Made by a program: the position numbers and the translations under genes. A DNA stretch of 64,000 nucleotides from an uncultured Synergistales bacterium (GTDB taxonomy: Bacteria; Synergistota; Synergistia; Synergistales; Aminobacteriaceae): contig CAJOCL010000001.1 in NCBI GenBank assembly GCA_905233565.1, forward strand, positions 62,001-126,000, read 5' to 3'. The notes beneath the pieces are model-generated. The model searched no databases, was not told the DNA's origin, and saw nothing but the letters and a program-made list of their open reading frames with translations. The first letter of the stretch is position 1. Each line of letters begins with the position of its first letter. This document shows, piece after piece, positions 33,933 to 44,065 of the stretch.

Positions 33933-35825
33933 TCACCCTTTCAAATCTTCAAGTTTAAGGCTTAAATTTTCCCAGTCAGAATATAAATCTTTAAGTTCTT
34001 TGTCAATATTAGCACGTTCAGTCATAAGGCTTTGTATTCTCGCTGAATCTGAAAGTGTTTCGGGCTGACATAAAAGGCCGTCAATTTCCTGTATTCTTTC
34101 CTCATAATCTGATATTTTCTTTTCATGCTGAGCAATTGATTTTTTCGTCTCCCGTATTTCCCTGAGATTGTCATCTCTTTTCTGTAATTTTGCCTTAACG
34201 GGCGTTTTAACGTTTTGAATTTCAGGGTTTTGAGCCTCTTCGCGTTTTTCCAGGAACCAGGAATAATTACCCGGATAATCGTATAATTTCCCGTCCCTTA
34301 TCTCAAGCACCCTTTCAGCAAGCGAATCAAGAAAATGCCTGTCATGCGAGACAATCAGCAATGTACCCTGATACTTCAGCAAAGCACGTTCAACAATCTC
34401 ACGGGTATTCTGGTCAAGATGGTTAGTCGGCTCATCAAGTATCAAAAAATTAGTCTCTTCAAGCATTAATTTATAGAGTGCTAACCGTGCCTTCTCACCG
34501 CCTGAAAGGACGCTTGCAGGTTTGAAAATTTCATCGCCAGAAAACAGGAACGCTCCGAGAAGATTACGTCTTTCAACGTCATTTAATTTTGATGATACTG
34601 CTCTGGCTTCCTCCCAGACCGTATTTGAATAATTGATATTCTGTGCGCTTTCCTGTGAATAATATGAAAATTTAACGTTATGTCCGAGTTTGACGGTTCC
34701 TGACGTTGGAGCTTCATTGAGGCTGAGGAGGCGTAAGAGGGTTGATTTTCCTGCGCCGTTGACCCCTACAAGCGCGACCCGTTCACCTCTGGTAATCACA
34801 AAATTAACGTCATCAAAGACTTTCAGATCGTCATAAGATTTAGCGAGGCCGGTAACTTTTAAGACTTCATGGCCGCTTTGAGGGGCTTCAGGGATTGAGA
34901 GTTTTACGGATTTGCTGCCCTGAGTGATTTCAATACGCTTTATTTTTTCAAGCTGCTTTATTCTGCTTTGAACCTGAGCCGCTTTTGTTGCCTTGTATCT
35001 GAAGCGGTTTACGAATGATTCTATGCGCTGAATTTCTGACTGCTGACGGGCGAAAGCCTTTTCCTGAAGTTCGCGGTTCTGTTCCTTCGTGCTGATATAG
35101 TCATCATAGCTGCAGGGATAAAGAGTAATTACCCCGTGTTCAAGATCGGCGATATTTTCGGCGGTATTTTCAAGAAATCTTACATCATGTGAAACTGAAA
35201 CGACTGCGCCCCTGTGAGTCCTGAGCCAGCCTTCAAGCCATTCCATAGACTCAGTGTCGAGATGGTTAGTCGGTTCGTCAAGCAACAGGACATCAGGAGA
35301 CGAGAGCAATAACGCGGCCATAGCGATACGCATTTTCCAGCCGCCGGAAAAGTCTTTACAGTTTTTGAGTTCGTCAGATTTTCTGAAGCCTAAGCCGTGC
35401 AAAACTTTCATGGCCATAGCCTCGAACGCGAAACCGCCGGAATCCTCGAATCTCCGTTCAAGCCTTGAATGTTCCTGCAATAAGCCGTCATGATTTTCCT
35501 GTGAATGTGATAATCTTTCCTCAACAGATCTCAATTTTGCTTCAATAACTGAAATTCCTGCCTTGTCCTTTAGATACTGCATGAGCGGAACGGGTTCAAG
35601 CTCGGCGAGGTCTTGCGGCAAATATCCGACAGTAAGGCCGCGTGAACGTTCGATTGTTCCGCCGTCGGGTTCAATTTCGCCCATGATTACGCGCAGAAGC
35701 GTTGTTTTTCCTGCACCGTTGAGGCCGACAATGCCTATTCTTGCGTTGTCCTTAATTTGAAGGTTAAGGCTGCGGAATATTACATGTTCACCGAACGAGA
35801 GTGATAAATTCTTAATGTCAATCAT
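33933..35825 (-). CDS. ABC-F family ATPase
   Basis: 630 residues with two ABC ATPase domains in one chain and no membrane helices. Walker A sequences are GLNGAGKTT (near 35) and GVNGAGKST (near 355); signatures are FSGGWKMR and LSGGEKAR; Walker B stretches are LLLDEPTNHLD and LILDEPTNHLD. A linker of charged helices separates the domains, and a C-terminal coiled coil (about 545-630) resembles Uup/YdiF. ABC-F proteins act on the ribosome, rescuing stalled translation or giving antibiotic resistance. No ribosome binding site is seen before ATG 35825; a promoter predicts a nearly leaderless mRNA. Confidence 0.95.
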   Translation of the reverse strand: MIDIKNLSLSFGEHVIFRSLNLQIKDNARIGIVGLNGAGKTTLLRVIMGEIEPDGGTIERSRGLTVGYLPQDLAELEPVPLMQYLKDKAGISVIEAKLRSVEERLSHSQENHDGLLQEHSRLERRFEDSGGFAFEAMAMKVLHGLGFRKSDELKNCKDFSGGWKMRIAMAALLLSSPDVLLLDEPTNHLDTESMEWLEGWLRTHRGAVVSVSHDVRFLENTAENIADLEHGVITLYPCSYDDYISTKEQNRELQEKAFARQQSEIQRIESFVNRFRYKATKAAQVQSRIKQLEKIKRIEITQGSKSVKLSIPEAPQSGHEVLKVTGLAKSYDDLKVFDDVNFVITRGERVALVGVNGAGKSTLLRLLSLNEAPTSGTVKLGHNVKFSYYSQESAQNINYSNTVWEEARAVSSKLNDVERRNLLGAFLFSGDEIFKPASVLSGGEKARLALYKLMLEETNFLILDEPTNHLDQNTREIVERALLKYQGTLLIVSHDRHFLDSLAERVLEIRDGKLYDYPGNYSWFLEKREEAQNPEIQNVKTPVKAKLQKRDDNLREIRETKKSIAQHEKKISDYEERIQEIDGLLCQPETLSDSARIQSLMTERANIDKELKDLYSDWENLSLKLEDLKG

Positions 35826-35832
35826 GCTTCGT

Positions 35833-35863
35833 AATATACCACAAGACGCGGAAAAATTGACAA
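35833..35863 (-). promoter_or_regulatory. Candidate promoter for ABC-F, leaderless
   Basis: Minus strand: TTGTCA (35863-35858), 19-nt spacer, TATATT (35838-35833) with TG plus one base just before it. The expected start site is 35825-35827, at the ATG itself. Confidence 0.4.
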
Positions 35864-35885
35864 ATTCCCAGTTATGATATTAAAT
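35857..35885 (+). promoter_or_regulatory. Candidate promoter for the polymer locus
   Basis: TTGACA (35857-35862), 17-nt spacer, TTAAAT (35880-35885). Its -35 box overlaps the -35 of the divergent ABC-F promoter. Confidence 0.5.
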
Positions 35886-35918
35886 AATTCAAAAATATTA
35901 ATTAATTGAGGAATATTG

Positions 35919-37070
35919 ATGAATAGAATATTAAGATATTGTTTAACAAGAATGTTACGTGCAATATCAAGGCTGTCATTTATTATGCCGTTAAGAGAGA
36001 AGCAAATTTTATTTTATTCTTTCTATGGTAAACAATATTCTGATAGTCCTAAATATATATCGGATTATATATTGGCTCATAATCAAGATTATAACTTTAC
36101 GATGTATTGTGGAGTTAAGGAGCCTGATAAATTTAAGGATTTTGAAACTCAAAATTTACATTTCATTAAATATAAGGGATTGCGATTTGCATTTGAGCAC
36201 ATGCGCTCTAAGTTTATTATAACAAATACTACAACATTTCGACTTTTTGCAAGACGAAAAAAACAAGAAATGATTAATACGTGGCATGGTGGAGGCGCTT
36301 ATAAACGTGATAGTTTTATGCTTAATAGCCAATCAAAAATAAAAAGCTACTACAGAAAAATATATACGGTAGATGTTACGTTATTTTTGAGCAGCAGTAA
36401 AGCATTTACAGAGGCTTTTCTTTATAATGTGCATCATTACAAAGGAAATGTTCTTAATGTTGGTTTGCCAAGAAATGATGTAATTCTAAATACTGGTCTT
36501 CATGAAGAAATCAAAAAGAAAGTAAGACAGTTTTTTAATTTCAATTCAAATATACATATTGCCTTGTATGCGCCAACATGGAGGGGATATGATAACGGAA
36601 ATTCTGAAAAAATTAATTTTGAGCTTTTATCAGATTCCCTTAAAAAACGTTTCGGCGGGGATTGGGTTTTACTGTACAGGGCACATGACAGGACGTATAC
36701 AAATGATTTTCAGCAGGTTAAAAACGCTACAATTTATCCGGACATGCAGGAGCTGCTCATTACGGCTGATGTTCTGATAACTGATTATTCCTCGTCAATT
36801 TGGGATTATTCACTTCTTAAAAAACCTGCCTTTTTGTATGTTCCGGATTTGAAATTGTATGAAGAACGTGTCGGATTTGTTACTCCGATTAATAAATGGG
36901 GGTTTGCGGTGTGCGAATCAAATAAAGAACTTGCAAAAAGCATAGAAAATTATGATTCTGAAAAGCAGTTAAAAGCAATAAATGAAAATCATGAACTTTT
37001 TCAAAGCTACGAAACCGGCGAAGCATCTAAAAGAGTTTTTGATTATATAGTGAGCAGATTGGATAAATAA
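35919..37070 (+). CDS. CDP-glycerol/ribitol-type polymer transferase
   Basis: 383 residues. The C-terminal half carries the glycerophosphotransferase (TagB/TagF) motifs: MINTWHGGGAYKRD with the catalytic His near residue 125, LYAPTWRG, LYRAHDRT, and LITDYSSSIWDY. These enzymes polymerise glycerol- or ribitol-phosphate from CDP-activated units at the inner face of the membrane. GAGG lies 7 nt before ATG 35919. The gene is distinctly AT-rich compared with the housekeeping genes nearby, suggesting horizontal acquisition. The adjacent TarI-like cytidylyltransferase supports a polyol-phosphate polymer. Confidence 0.88.
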   Translation: MNRILRYCLTRMLRAISRLSFIMPLREKQILFYSFYGKQYSDSPKYISDYILAHNQDYNFTMYCGVKEPDKFKDFETQNLHFIKYKGLRFAFEHMRSKFIITNTTTFRLFARRKKQEMINTWHGGGAYKRDSFMLNSQSKIKSYYRKIYTVDVTLFLSSSKAFTEAFLYNVHHYKGNVLNVGLPRNDVILNTGLHEEIKKKVRQFFNFNSNIHIALYAPTWRGYDNGNSEKINFELLSDSLKKRFGGDWVLLYRAHDRTYTNDFQQVKNATIYPDMQELLITADVLITDYSSSIWDYSLLKKPAFLYVPDLKLYEERVGFVTPINKWGFAVCESNKELAKSIENYDSEKQLKAINENHELFQSYETGEASKRVFDYIVSRLDK

Positions 37071-37072
37071 AA

Positions 37073-37801
37073 ATGAATATAGCGGTAATATTTGCAGGTG
37101 GTGCGGGAATCCGTATGAATAGTAAGGAAAAGCCTAAACAATTCCTCGAAATTTATAACAAGCCTATTATTATTCATACACTGGAACATTTTGAAAATAA
37201 CAGCGAGATTGACGCGATTGTCATTGCGTGTCTGGAAGACTGGATTCCTTATTTAGAAAAACTTTTGTATAAATTCAGAATTGAAAAGGTTAAAAAAATA
37301 GTACCCGGAGGTTCAACAGGTCAGCTTTCAATATATAACGGTTTGAAAGCTGCAAAGGAAGTTTCAGGCAACAGCAAATCTATAGCCTTGATTCATGACG
37401 GTGTAAGGCCGATTATAAATTCGGAATTAATTTCTGAAAATATCGCTGCTGTAAAGAAATATGGATCAGCAATAACAGCAAGTATAGTCAAAGAAACTAT
37501 TCTTGTTGTCAATAATGAAATGGAAATCGAGCAGATTCCGACAAGAGCAAAATCGAGAGCTGCAAAAGCTCCCCAATCTTTCTGGCTTGACGAAATCATA
37601 GCCGTACATGAAAAGGCTTTGGCTGATGGCGAAGATAATTCAATCGATTCTTGTACCCTTATGAAACAATATAGCAATAAAAATCTTCATGTGATTGACG
37701 GGCCGTATGAAAATATAAAGATTACAACGCCTGATGATTTTTTCATGATGAGAGCTATTTTAGACGCTAGGGAAAATAATCAAATTTATCTTTTTGAGTG
37801 A
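37073..37801 (+). CDS. IspD/TarI family cytidylyltransferase
   Basis: 242 residues. The CTP loop is VIFAGGAGIRM followed by KPKQFLEI; DGVRP near residue 105 and the C-terminal NIKITTPDD are intact. The family includes IspD (isoprenoid pathway) and TarI (D-ribitol-5-phosphate). The variant N-terminus, and the position 2 nt after a polyol-phosphate polymerase with an SDR-type enzyme downstream, favour synthesis of a CDP-polyol for surface polymer over a role in isoprenoid synthesis. A second, true ispD should then exist elsewhere in the genome. Confidence 0.88.
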   Translation: MNIAVIFAGGAGIRMNSKEKPKQFLEIYNKPIIIHTLEHFENNSEIDAIVIACLEDWIPYLEKLLYKFRIEKVKKIVPGGSTGQLSIYNGLKAAKEVSGNSKSIALIHDGVRPIINSELISENIAAVKKYGSAITASIVKETILVVNNEMEIEQIPTRAKSRAAKAPQSFWLDEIIAVHEKALADGEDNSIDSCTLMKQYSNKNLHVIDGPYENIKITTPDDFFMMRAILDARENNQIYLFE

Positions 37802-37814
37802 TAAACGCAGACTG

Positions 37815-37820
37815 TATAAT
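37815..37820 (+). promoter_or_regulatory. Candidate -10 box for dinJ-yafQ
   Basis: A perfect TATAAT lies 30 nt before the dinJ ATG, just after the cytidylyltransferase stop. The best -35 (TTGAGT, 37794-37799) is only 15 nt away. Confidence 0.4.
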
Positions 37821-37850
37821 TATTAGGAATCTTTAGGGGAGGCCATTATT

Positions 37851-38171
37851 ATGGATGGAAAAGCTAATAAGACTGCTACTATTACTTTACGTATAAATCC
37901 GAGAACAAAAGCTGATCTTGAATACCTAGTTGAAAATCTTGGAATGACCATAACTGAAGCTGTAAATATATTCTTTGCACAAATGCTTAAAGTTGGTGGT
38001 TTACCCTTTGATGTAAAGGCTAAGGATTTTAGTCCTGATTTCAATGACGAAACTATAGAAGCTATGCGGGAAGCATTGGACATAAACGCTGGTAAGATAC
38101 CGGCAAAACGCTATCATTCCGCACGGGAATTATTTGAAGCAAATAACGCAGAAATAGTTGCAAATGCTTGA
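37851..38171 (+). CDS. dinJ: RelB/DinJ family antitoxin
   Basis: 106 residues. The N-terminal ribbon-helix-helix region (TATITLRINPRTKADLEYLV followed by GMTITEAVN) is typical of DinJ, and the C-terminal part wraps the toxin. AGGGGAGG lies about 10 nt before the ATG. It overlaps the toxin gene by 8 nt, the usual antitoxin-first arrangement. The complex normally represses its own promoter. It is inserted between two polymer biosynthesis genes and has its own -10 box. Confidence 0.92.
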   Translation: MDGKANKTATITLRINPRTKADLEYLVENLGMTITEAVNIFFAQMLKVGGLPFDVKAKDFSPDFNDETIEAMREALDINAGKIPAKRYHSARELFEANNAEIVANA

Positions 38172-38442
38172 TATTGTCCAAACTTCAACATTTAGGAAAG
38201 ATTATGCGCTTCTTGTAAAACAAGGCAGGGATATGTCGTTGCTTGAGAAAGTTATCGATCTTCTTGCTGAGGGAAAACCTCTTCCAAAAAAGTATAAAGA
38301 CCACCCTCTTATTGGCGATTGGGTTGGCTTTCGTGAATGCCATATTCAAGGTGACTGGATTCTTATTTACATAATTAATGATAATGAATTGACGCTTACA
38401 TTATCCCGTAGCGGCTCTCATAGTAGAATTTTTAGGATTTAG
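38164..38442 (+). CDS. yafQ: YafQ family mRNA interferase toxin
   Basis: 92 residues. The YafQ core is present: YKDHPLIGDWVGFRECHIQ, then DWILIY and the terminal SRSGSHSRIF, giving the expected catalytic His residues and aspartates. YafQ cuts mRNA on the ribosome. ATG 38164 overlaps the antitoxin stop codon region. The gene looks intact, so the pair is probably functional. A 108-nt intergenic stretch follows with nothing recognised in it except a GGAGG ribosome binding site for the next gene. Confidence 0.92.
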   Translation: MLDIVQTSTFRKDYALLVKQGRDMSLLEKVIDLLAEGKPLPKKYKDHPLIGDWVGFRECHIQGDWILIYIINDNELTLTLSRSGSHSRIFRI

Positions 38443-38550
38443 TAATTACTTATAAACAAGCATGTTAATCGTGATAAAATATTTCGTAAAGCAGGATTTA
38501 TTAAGAAAAAGTTATTTGTTTAAGCTATAACACGGAGGTTTTTTAGTTAA

Positions 38551-39732
38551 ATGAAAAGGATTGCGATAGTGAGTTTAGAAAACATTGCTAATTGGGGAGA
38601 TCATTTTCTGAAAGATACTGTTGCTTTCATTGTTAAAAATAGATTTCCTGAAGCAGAGCTGGTAATGCTTGATCTTGAAGCCTCAATTAATCATAATCTT
38701 TTATATTATTTTACTGGAGCAATAAATAAGATAATGTCTATGTTTCCTAAAAGTAACTTAATGCATAGGATACGATTCTATAATATGAAACTTAGATTGA
38801 AACGATACTATAGCAAATTATTAACAGGTGTTGACGCTTTAATTTTTTCAGGAGGCTCCTTCAAGTATGGTACTCAGAGAGTTTGGATAAGGTATTCGAT
38901 ATTTATTGAATGCTGTGAGGAGAAAAATATTTTAGTAATGTTTAATGCTGTAAATATTCAGGAATATAAACATAATGACTGGCGATGCCAATGCTTAAAA
39001 GAACATTTGAATTACCCTTGTGTAAAGTATATTACTACCAGAGACGGCCCCTTCGGGGTAAAAAGGCTTATATCTGATTACATAACAAAATCAGATATTG
39101 CATGTTCAGAAGCCGGTGATCCGGGACTTTGGATTCCTGAATGTTACGGAATACAAAGGAAAACGGGTGATGTCATTGGAATCAATTTAATTCGTCCCAG
39201 TATTTTTAATGGTTATAGTTTCAGCGGAGCTAAATCTGATAATGACATTATCAGCTTATATGAAGATCTTATTTCATATTTAATTAATTCTGGAATTAAT
39301 TTTGAATTATTTACTAACGGATTACCTAGCGATGCCCGTCTGTTGGATAAAATTCAAGAAAGGGGAAAATTTACACAAGATTTACATCAATATTTATATG
39401 TACCCGCAAACGCAAGGGAATTGGCTGAACGTATATCAAAATATAAAATAGTTTGGGCTGCACGGCTTCATGCTTGTATTTGTGCAATTTCATTTAATGT
39501 TCCTGTAGTATGTTTTGCGTGGGACGAAAAAATACTGCATTTTGCTAATTACGTCGGTATAGAGCGCTCTCTCCTTCTCCCTTCTCAATTAGACTCGAAA
39601 ACAGCAATCGCTAAACTTAATGATTGTCTTAATAACTGCACTGATTGGCAGTATGATCAGCCGAAATTAAATAAATTAAAAATGCTGACAAGCGATACTA
39701 TATATAAATTTATCAGTGAATATACAATATAA
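38551..39732 (+). CDS. Polysaccharide pyruvyl transferase family protein
   Basis: 393 residues. It has the family's N-terminal NWGDHFL stretch (substituting for N.GD), a GGSFKYGTQ motif, a middle TTRDGPFGVKRL and the C-terminal AARLHACICA(I)SFNVPVV typical of the PS_pyruv_trans fold. Members transfer pyruvate ketals from PEP or act as GT-B-like sugar-modifying enzymes. GGAGG precedes the ATG. It is AT-rich like the polymer transferase. It could decorate the polyol or rhamnose polymer. The remnant at 44902-45262 belongs to the same broad family. Confidence 0.82.
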   Translation: MKRIAIVSLENIANWGDHFLKDTVAFIVKNRFPEAELVMLDLEASINHNLLYYFTGAINKIMSMFPKSNLMHRIRFYNMKLRLKRYYSKLLTGVDALIFSGGSFKYGTQRVWIRYSIFIECCEEKNILVMFNAVNIQEYKHNDWRCQCLKEHLNYPCVKYITTRDGPFGVKRLISDYITKSDIACSEAGDPGLWIPECYGIQRKTGDVIGINLIRPSIFNGYSFSGAKSDNDIISLYEDLISYLINSGINFELFTNGLPSDARLLDKIQERGKFTQDLHQYLYVPANARELAERISKYKIVWAARLHACICAISFNVPVVCFAWDEKILHFANYVGIERSLLLPSQLDSKTAIAKLNDCLNNCTDWQYDQPKLNKLKMLTSDTIYKFISEYTI

Positions 39733-39735
39733 ACC

Positions 39736-40716
39736 ATGTTTGAAGAGTTAAGAAACAGTACATTTCTAGTTACAGGCGCAACAGGTCTTATCGGTCAGGC
39801 AATAGTCAGAAAACTGATAAACATTAATGCAAAAGTTATAGCTGTCGTAAGGGACGTTGAAAAAGCTGAAAAATTGTTCGGCCTTAATGAGCGTATCTCA
39901 TACATAGTTTCAGACATAACTAAACTTGACATAAAGATAGTGAGTGTTGATTACATCATTCACGCTGCTTCGAATACATCAAGCAGGGCATTTGTCGAAA
40001 ATCCGGTTGAAGTTGCTTCGATTGCTTTAGAGGGTACAAAGCGGGTACTTGAAATTGCTAAACTCAGCAACGTTAAAGGGCTTGTCTACCTTTCAAGCAT
40101 GGAAGTATACGGAACTCCGAATACAGATGAAAAAATAGACGAGACTCACAGCACAAACATTGACACAATGAAAAACAGGTCAGCTTATCCGGAAAGTAAA
40201 AGAATGTGTGAATGTTTATGTGCATCTTACGCTTCACAATTCAAAGTCCCTGCTAAAGTAGTCCGCCTAACACAGACATTCGGGCCCGGAGTTCAGTATA
40301 ACGATGGCCGCGTATTCGCTGAGTTTGCAAGATGCGTCATGGAGGGAAGAGATATAGTTCTTCACACAAAAGGCGAAACAAAAAGAAGTTATCTGTACAC
40401 AGATGACGCTGTAAATGCAATATTGACCGTGTTATTAAAAGGCAGTACAGGAGAAGCATATAACGCAGCAAATGAAGAAACTTATTGCTCTATATATGAA
40501 ATGGCTAAAATCGTAGCGGAAAATTGCGGGAACGGAAAAATTAAAGTCAGGATAGAGGAAAAGGATACTTCTGCGTTTGGATATGCCCCTAAGCTATGTA
40601 TGAATTTGGACACGGGAAAACTTCAAAAGTTAGGCTGGAAACCTGCAATGGATTTAACTGGCATGTTCATAAGCATGATTAATGCTTTGAAGAGGCAATT
40701 AAAAACTAGTCAATGA
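39736..40716 (+). CDS. NAD-dependent sugar epimerase/dehydratase
   Basis: 326 residues, extended SDR fold. The NAD motif is VTGATGLIGQA; the catalytic Ser is in YLSSMEVYG and the Tyr-Lys pair in AYPESKR. It resembles UDP-glucuronate decarboxylase or NAD-dependent epimerases found next to TarI-like cytidylyltransferases. The substrate is not predictable; candidates are a nucleotide sugar or CDP-linked polyol precursor. It starts 3 nt after the pyruvyl transferase and is the last gene of the locus. Confidence 0.88.
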   Translation: MFEELRNSTFLVTGATGLIGQAIVRKLININAKVIAVVRDVEKAEKLFGLNERISYIVSDITKLDIKIVSVDYIIHAASNTSSRAFVENPVEVASIALEGTKRVLEIAKLSNVKGLVYLSSMEVYGTPNTDEKIDETHSTNIDTMKNRSAYPESKRMCECLCASYASQFKVPAKVVRLTQTFGPGVQYNDGRVFAEFARCVMEGRDIVLHTKGETKRSYLYTDDAVNAILTVLLKGSTGEAYNAANEETYCSIYEMAKIVAENCGNGKIKVRIEEKDTSAFGYAPKLCMNLDTGKLQKLGWKPAMDLTGMFISMINALKRQLKTSQ

Positions 40717-40743
40717 TATTTATCCCCTACGTAAAATTAACTA

Positions 40744-40772
40744 TTGCTTTTTTCAGAATACAGGTTTAATAT
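40744..40772 (+). promoter_or_regulatory. Promoter of groES-groEL
   Basis: TTGCTT (40744-40749), 17-nt spacer, TAATAT (40767-40772): a good housekeeping-type promoter placed directly before the CIRCE element. Confidence 0.75.
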
Positions 40773-40787
40773 TCCCCTCGTTGTTAG

Positions 40788-40814
40788 TTAGCACTCTTTA
40801 TGATTGAGTGCCAT
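40788..40814 (+). promoter_or_regulatory. CIRCE operator (HrcA binding site)
   Basis: TTAGCACTC, 9-nt spacer, GAGTGCCAT. The consensus is TTAGCACTC-N9-GAGTGCTAA, so the left arm is perfect and the right arm differs at the last three positions, two of them relative to pairing. Binding by HrcA would repress the gro operon until heat shock. hrcA itself is not in the window. Confidence 0.9.
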
Positions 40815-40838
40815 TAAGCAAGAGGAGGTTATTATATT

Positions 40839-41129
40839 ATGAAACTTAAACCATTAGGCGACAGAATAGTAGTAAAAGTTCTTGAGCGCGAAGAAAAAAC
40901 AAAGGGCGGATTATTCCTTCCCGACACGGCAAAAGAAAAGCCGACAGAGGGCGAAGTTCTCGCAGTCGGAACAGGAAAGATCCTCGACAACGGCCAGAAG
41001 CAGCCCGTAGAAGTTAAAGTAGGCGACAGAATTATATTCAGCAAATACGCAGGTACTGAAGTCAAAGTTGACGGCGAAGACCTCGTTATCTTCAGCGAGC
41101 GCGATGTTCTCGCAATTATAGAGAAGTAA
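40839..41129 (+). CDS. groES: Co-chaperonin GroES
   Basis: 96 residues, normal length. The signatures [12 protein letters not shown] at the N-terminus and [13 protein letters not shown] (mobile loop) are intact, as is the C-terminal GEDLVIF..RDVLAI. GroES caps the GroEL barrel in the cytoplasm. AGGAGG lies before the ATG. It is 15 nt upstream of groEL in a two-gene operon under a CIRCE element. Confidence 0.98.
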   Translation: MKLKPLGDRIVVKVLEREEKTKGGLFLPDTAKEKPTEGEVLAVGTGKILDNGQKQPVEVKVGDRIIFSKYAGTEVKVDGEDLVIFSERDVLAIIEK

Positions 41130-42779
<1,650 letters not shown>

Positions 42780-42809
42780 ACTAAAGCCGGATAACACGCA
42801 GAATATCAG

Positions 42810-42855
42810 ATTCCCGGAGGTCTCCTCTTAAAAAAGAGGCTTCCGGGAATTTTTA
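42810..42855 (+). terminator. Terminator of groES-groEL
   Basis: ATTCCCGGA pairs with TCCGGGAAT around an inner CCTCTT/AAGAGG stem, followed by TTTTT. This is a strong rho-independent terminator. Confidence 0.85.
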
Positions 42856-42861
42856 TGTCAC

Positions 42862-42892
42862 AAAAAAACTCCCCCCAACTTCAGGGAGGAGT
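42862..42892 (-). terminator. Terminator of the solute-binding protein gene
   Basis: ACTCCCCCC pairs with GGGAGGAGT with one mismatch; on the minus strand the hairpin is followed by seven T residues (42868-42862). Confidence 0.75.
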
Positions 42893-42931
42893 CTCAATCT
42901 CAAAACTCTTAAATCCCACAGGCTACTTTGT

Positions 42932-43849
42932 CTACTTTGTCAGGAAAAGCACCTTTTCCCAACGGTAATAAGGCTCTGACAAAATTACGCCTTCCGTTGT
43001 GTCATTGATAACCTTATTTACGGGGTTATCGTTTACGGCTATCTCTTTGGGGAACTCAACGCCTTCTGTCGTCCTGTACCAGAAAATTACATCAGCACGT
43101 CCTGAAGTCAGAGATGCAGACCTTGCTCCGGCCTCAATGTTAATTATCTCAACATTTTTCTTCAGACGCTTCCCTATCTCAGAAATTACTGCCGTGTTGT
43201 AACCGGCTGCCGCACCTTTCTCGTTAATATAATCCACAGGAGGCATATCACCCGTAACAGCTACTTTGATTGTTTCAGCTCCGTCAAATTTTGTGAAAGC
43301 TGCACTGTCAGCCTCAAAGTCAGTTCCGTTACCTATGTACTTTCCTTCAAGCCCTTTCAATGTCCCGTCAGCTTTCATGGCCGTTATTGCTTTGTTGAAC
43401 TCATCGCGCAGAGCTGTGTTGTCATTCCTGAAACCGAACGCGATAGCACTGGGCATACGAAGTGCGAAAAGAATTTTGTATCCGGCATCATTCTTCATGA
43501 CGTACCTTGCAGTAATCTCAGGCAGTGAAATCTCGTCAACTTTACCCGAGTCCAGTGCCATTAGCATAGCCGTAAGCGAGTCGAAAAACGTAACAACGTA
43601 ACGGTTTTCCTGAAAAACTTTCAGCATCTCCAAAACGTCAGCCGCGTAATTCCGTGAAAAGCCTACGCCCATCATGGAAACGCGCATAACCGAGTTCAGC
43701 TCATCGACACTCTGCTGGAATGCTTCCTCAGTAGTGCCGAGATAACTGAGCATTCCTCCGCGTAGTTCGGCAGGCTTGCGCGCAGCAAACGCTCCTGTTG
43801 CGAAAGCAAGCAGAACAAGCAGTGTGCAAAAAAATTTTCTTGTGTTCAT
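42932..43849 (-). CDS. Solute-binding protein with permuted SBP_bac_3 lobes
   Basis: 305 residues with a signal peptide ending near GAFAAR. The C-terminal 115 residues look like the first lobe of an SBP_bac_3 amino-acid-binding protein (IKVAVTGDMPPVDYINEKG, then SGRADVI, ending YYRWEKVLFL at the hinge). The N-terminal part looks like the second lobe plus the returning C-terminal helices (GTTEEAFQ, TFFDSLTAMLMALDSGKVDE, FGFRNDN, MKADGTL..LEGKYIG). The order is therefore lobe 2 then lobe 1, a circular permutation. It is probably a periplasmic amino-acid binder. No ABC permease or ATPase gene is adjacent. Confidence 0.8.
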   Translation of the reverse strand: MNTRKFFCTLLVLLAFATGAFAARKPAELRGGMLSYLGTTEEAFQQSVDELNSVMRVSMMGVGFSRNYAADVLEMLKVFQENRYVVTFFDSLTAMLMALDSGKVDEISLPEITARYVMKNDAGYKILFALRMPSAIAFGFRNDNTALRDEFNKAITAMKADGTLKGLEGKYIGNGTDFEADSAAFTKFDGAETIKVAVTGDMPPVDYINEKGAAAGYNTAVISEIGKRLKKNVEIINIEAGARSASLTSGRADVIFWYRTTEGVEFPKEIAVNDNPVNKVINDTTEGVILSEPYYRWEKVLFLTK

Positions 43850-43922
43850 GAAAAAAAATTACATCCTAAAAAAACTTGGTGTTCTGCATTTTTGTTAAAG
43901 CGGAATGATTAACCGCGTGAAC

Positions 43923-43928
43923 ATTATA
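43923..43928 (-). promoter_or_regulatory. Candidate -10 box for the solute-binding gene
   Basis: A perfect TATAAT on the minus strand lies about 75 nt before the ATG; the -35 is not clear. Confidence 0.35.
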
Positions 43929-44065
43929 CTATATTGCAGCCTATATCCCCATGAGATGAAAAAACTATATCAAAAAAATAGCGCGCTTTCATCCCAGAGC
44001 TAAAGCATCTGGGATTTCTCGTGTGTTATACTAAACAAAAATAATGTGAAAAGAGTTTAATTAAC

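Noticed and set aside
37823-38083. 86-codon minus-strand frame opposite dinJ
   Set aside because: The plus-strand antitoxin and overlapping toxin are well supported.
43991-44015. ATCCCAGA/TCTGGGAT hairpin before the broken glycosyltransferase
   Set aside because: A perfect 8-bp stem, but with no T-run and no neighbouring gene end to terminate; function unclear, so not listed as a terminator.
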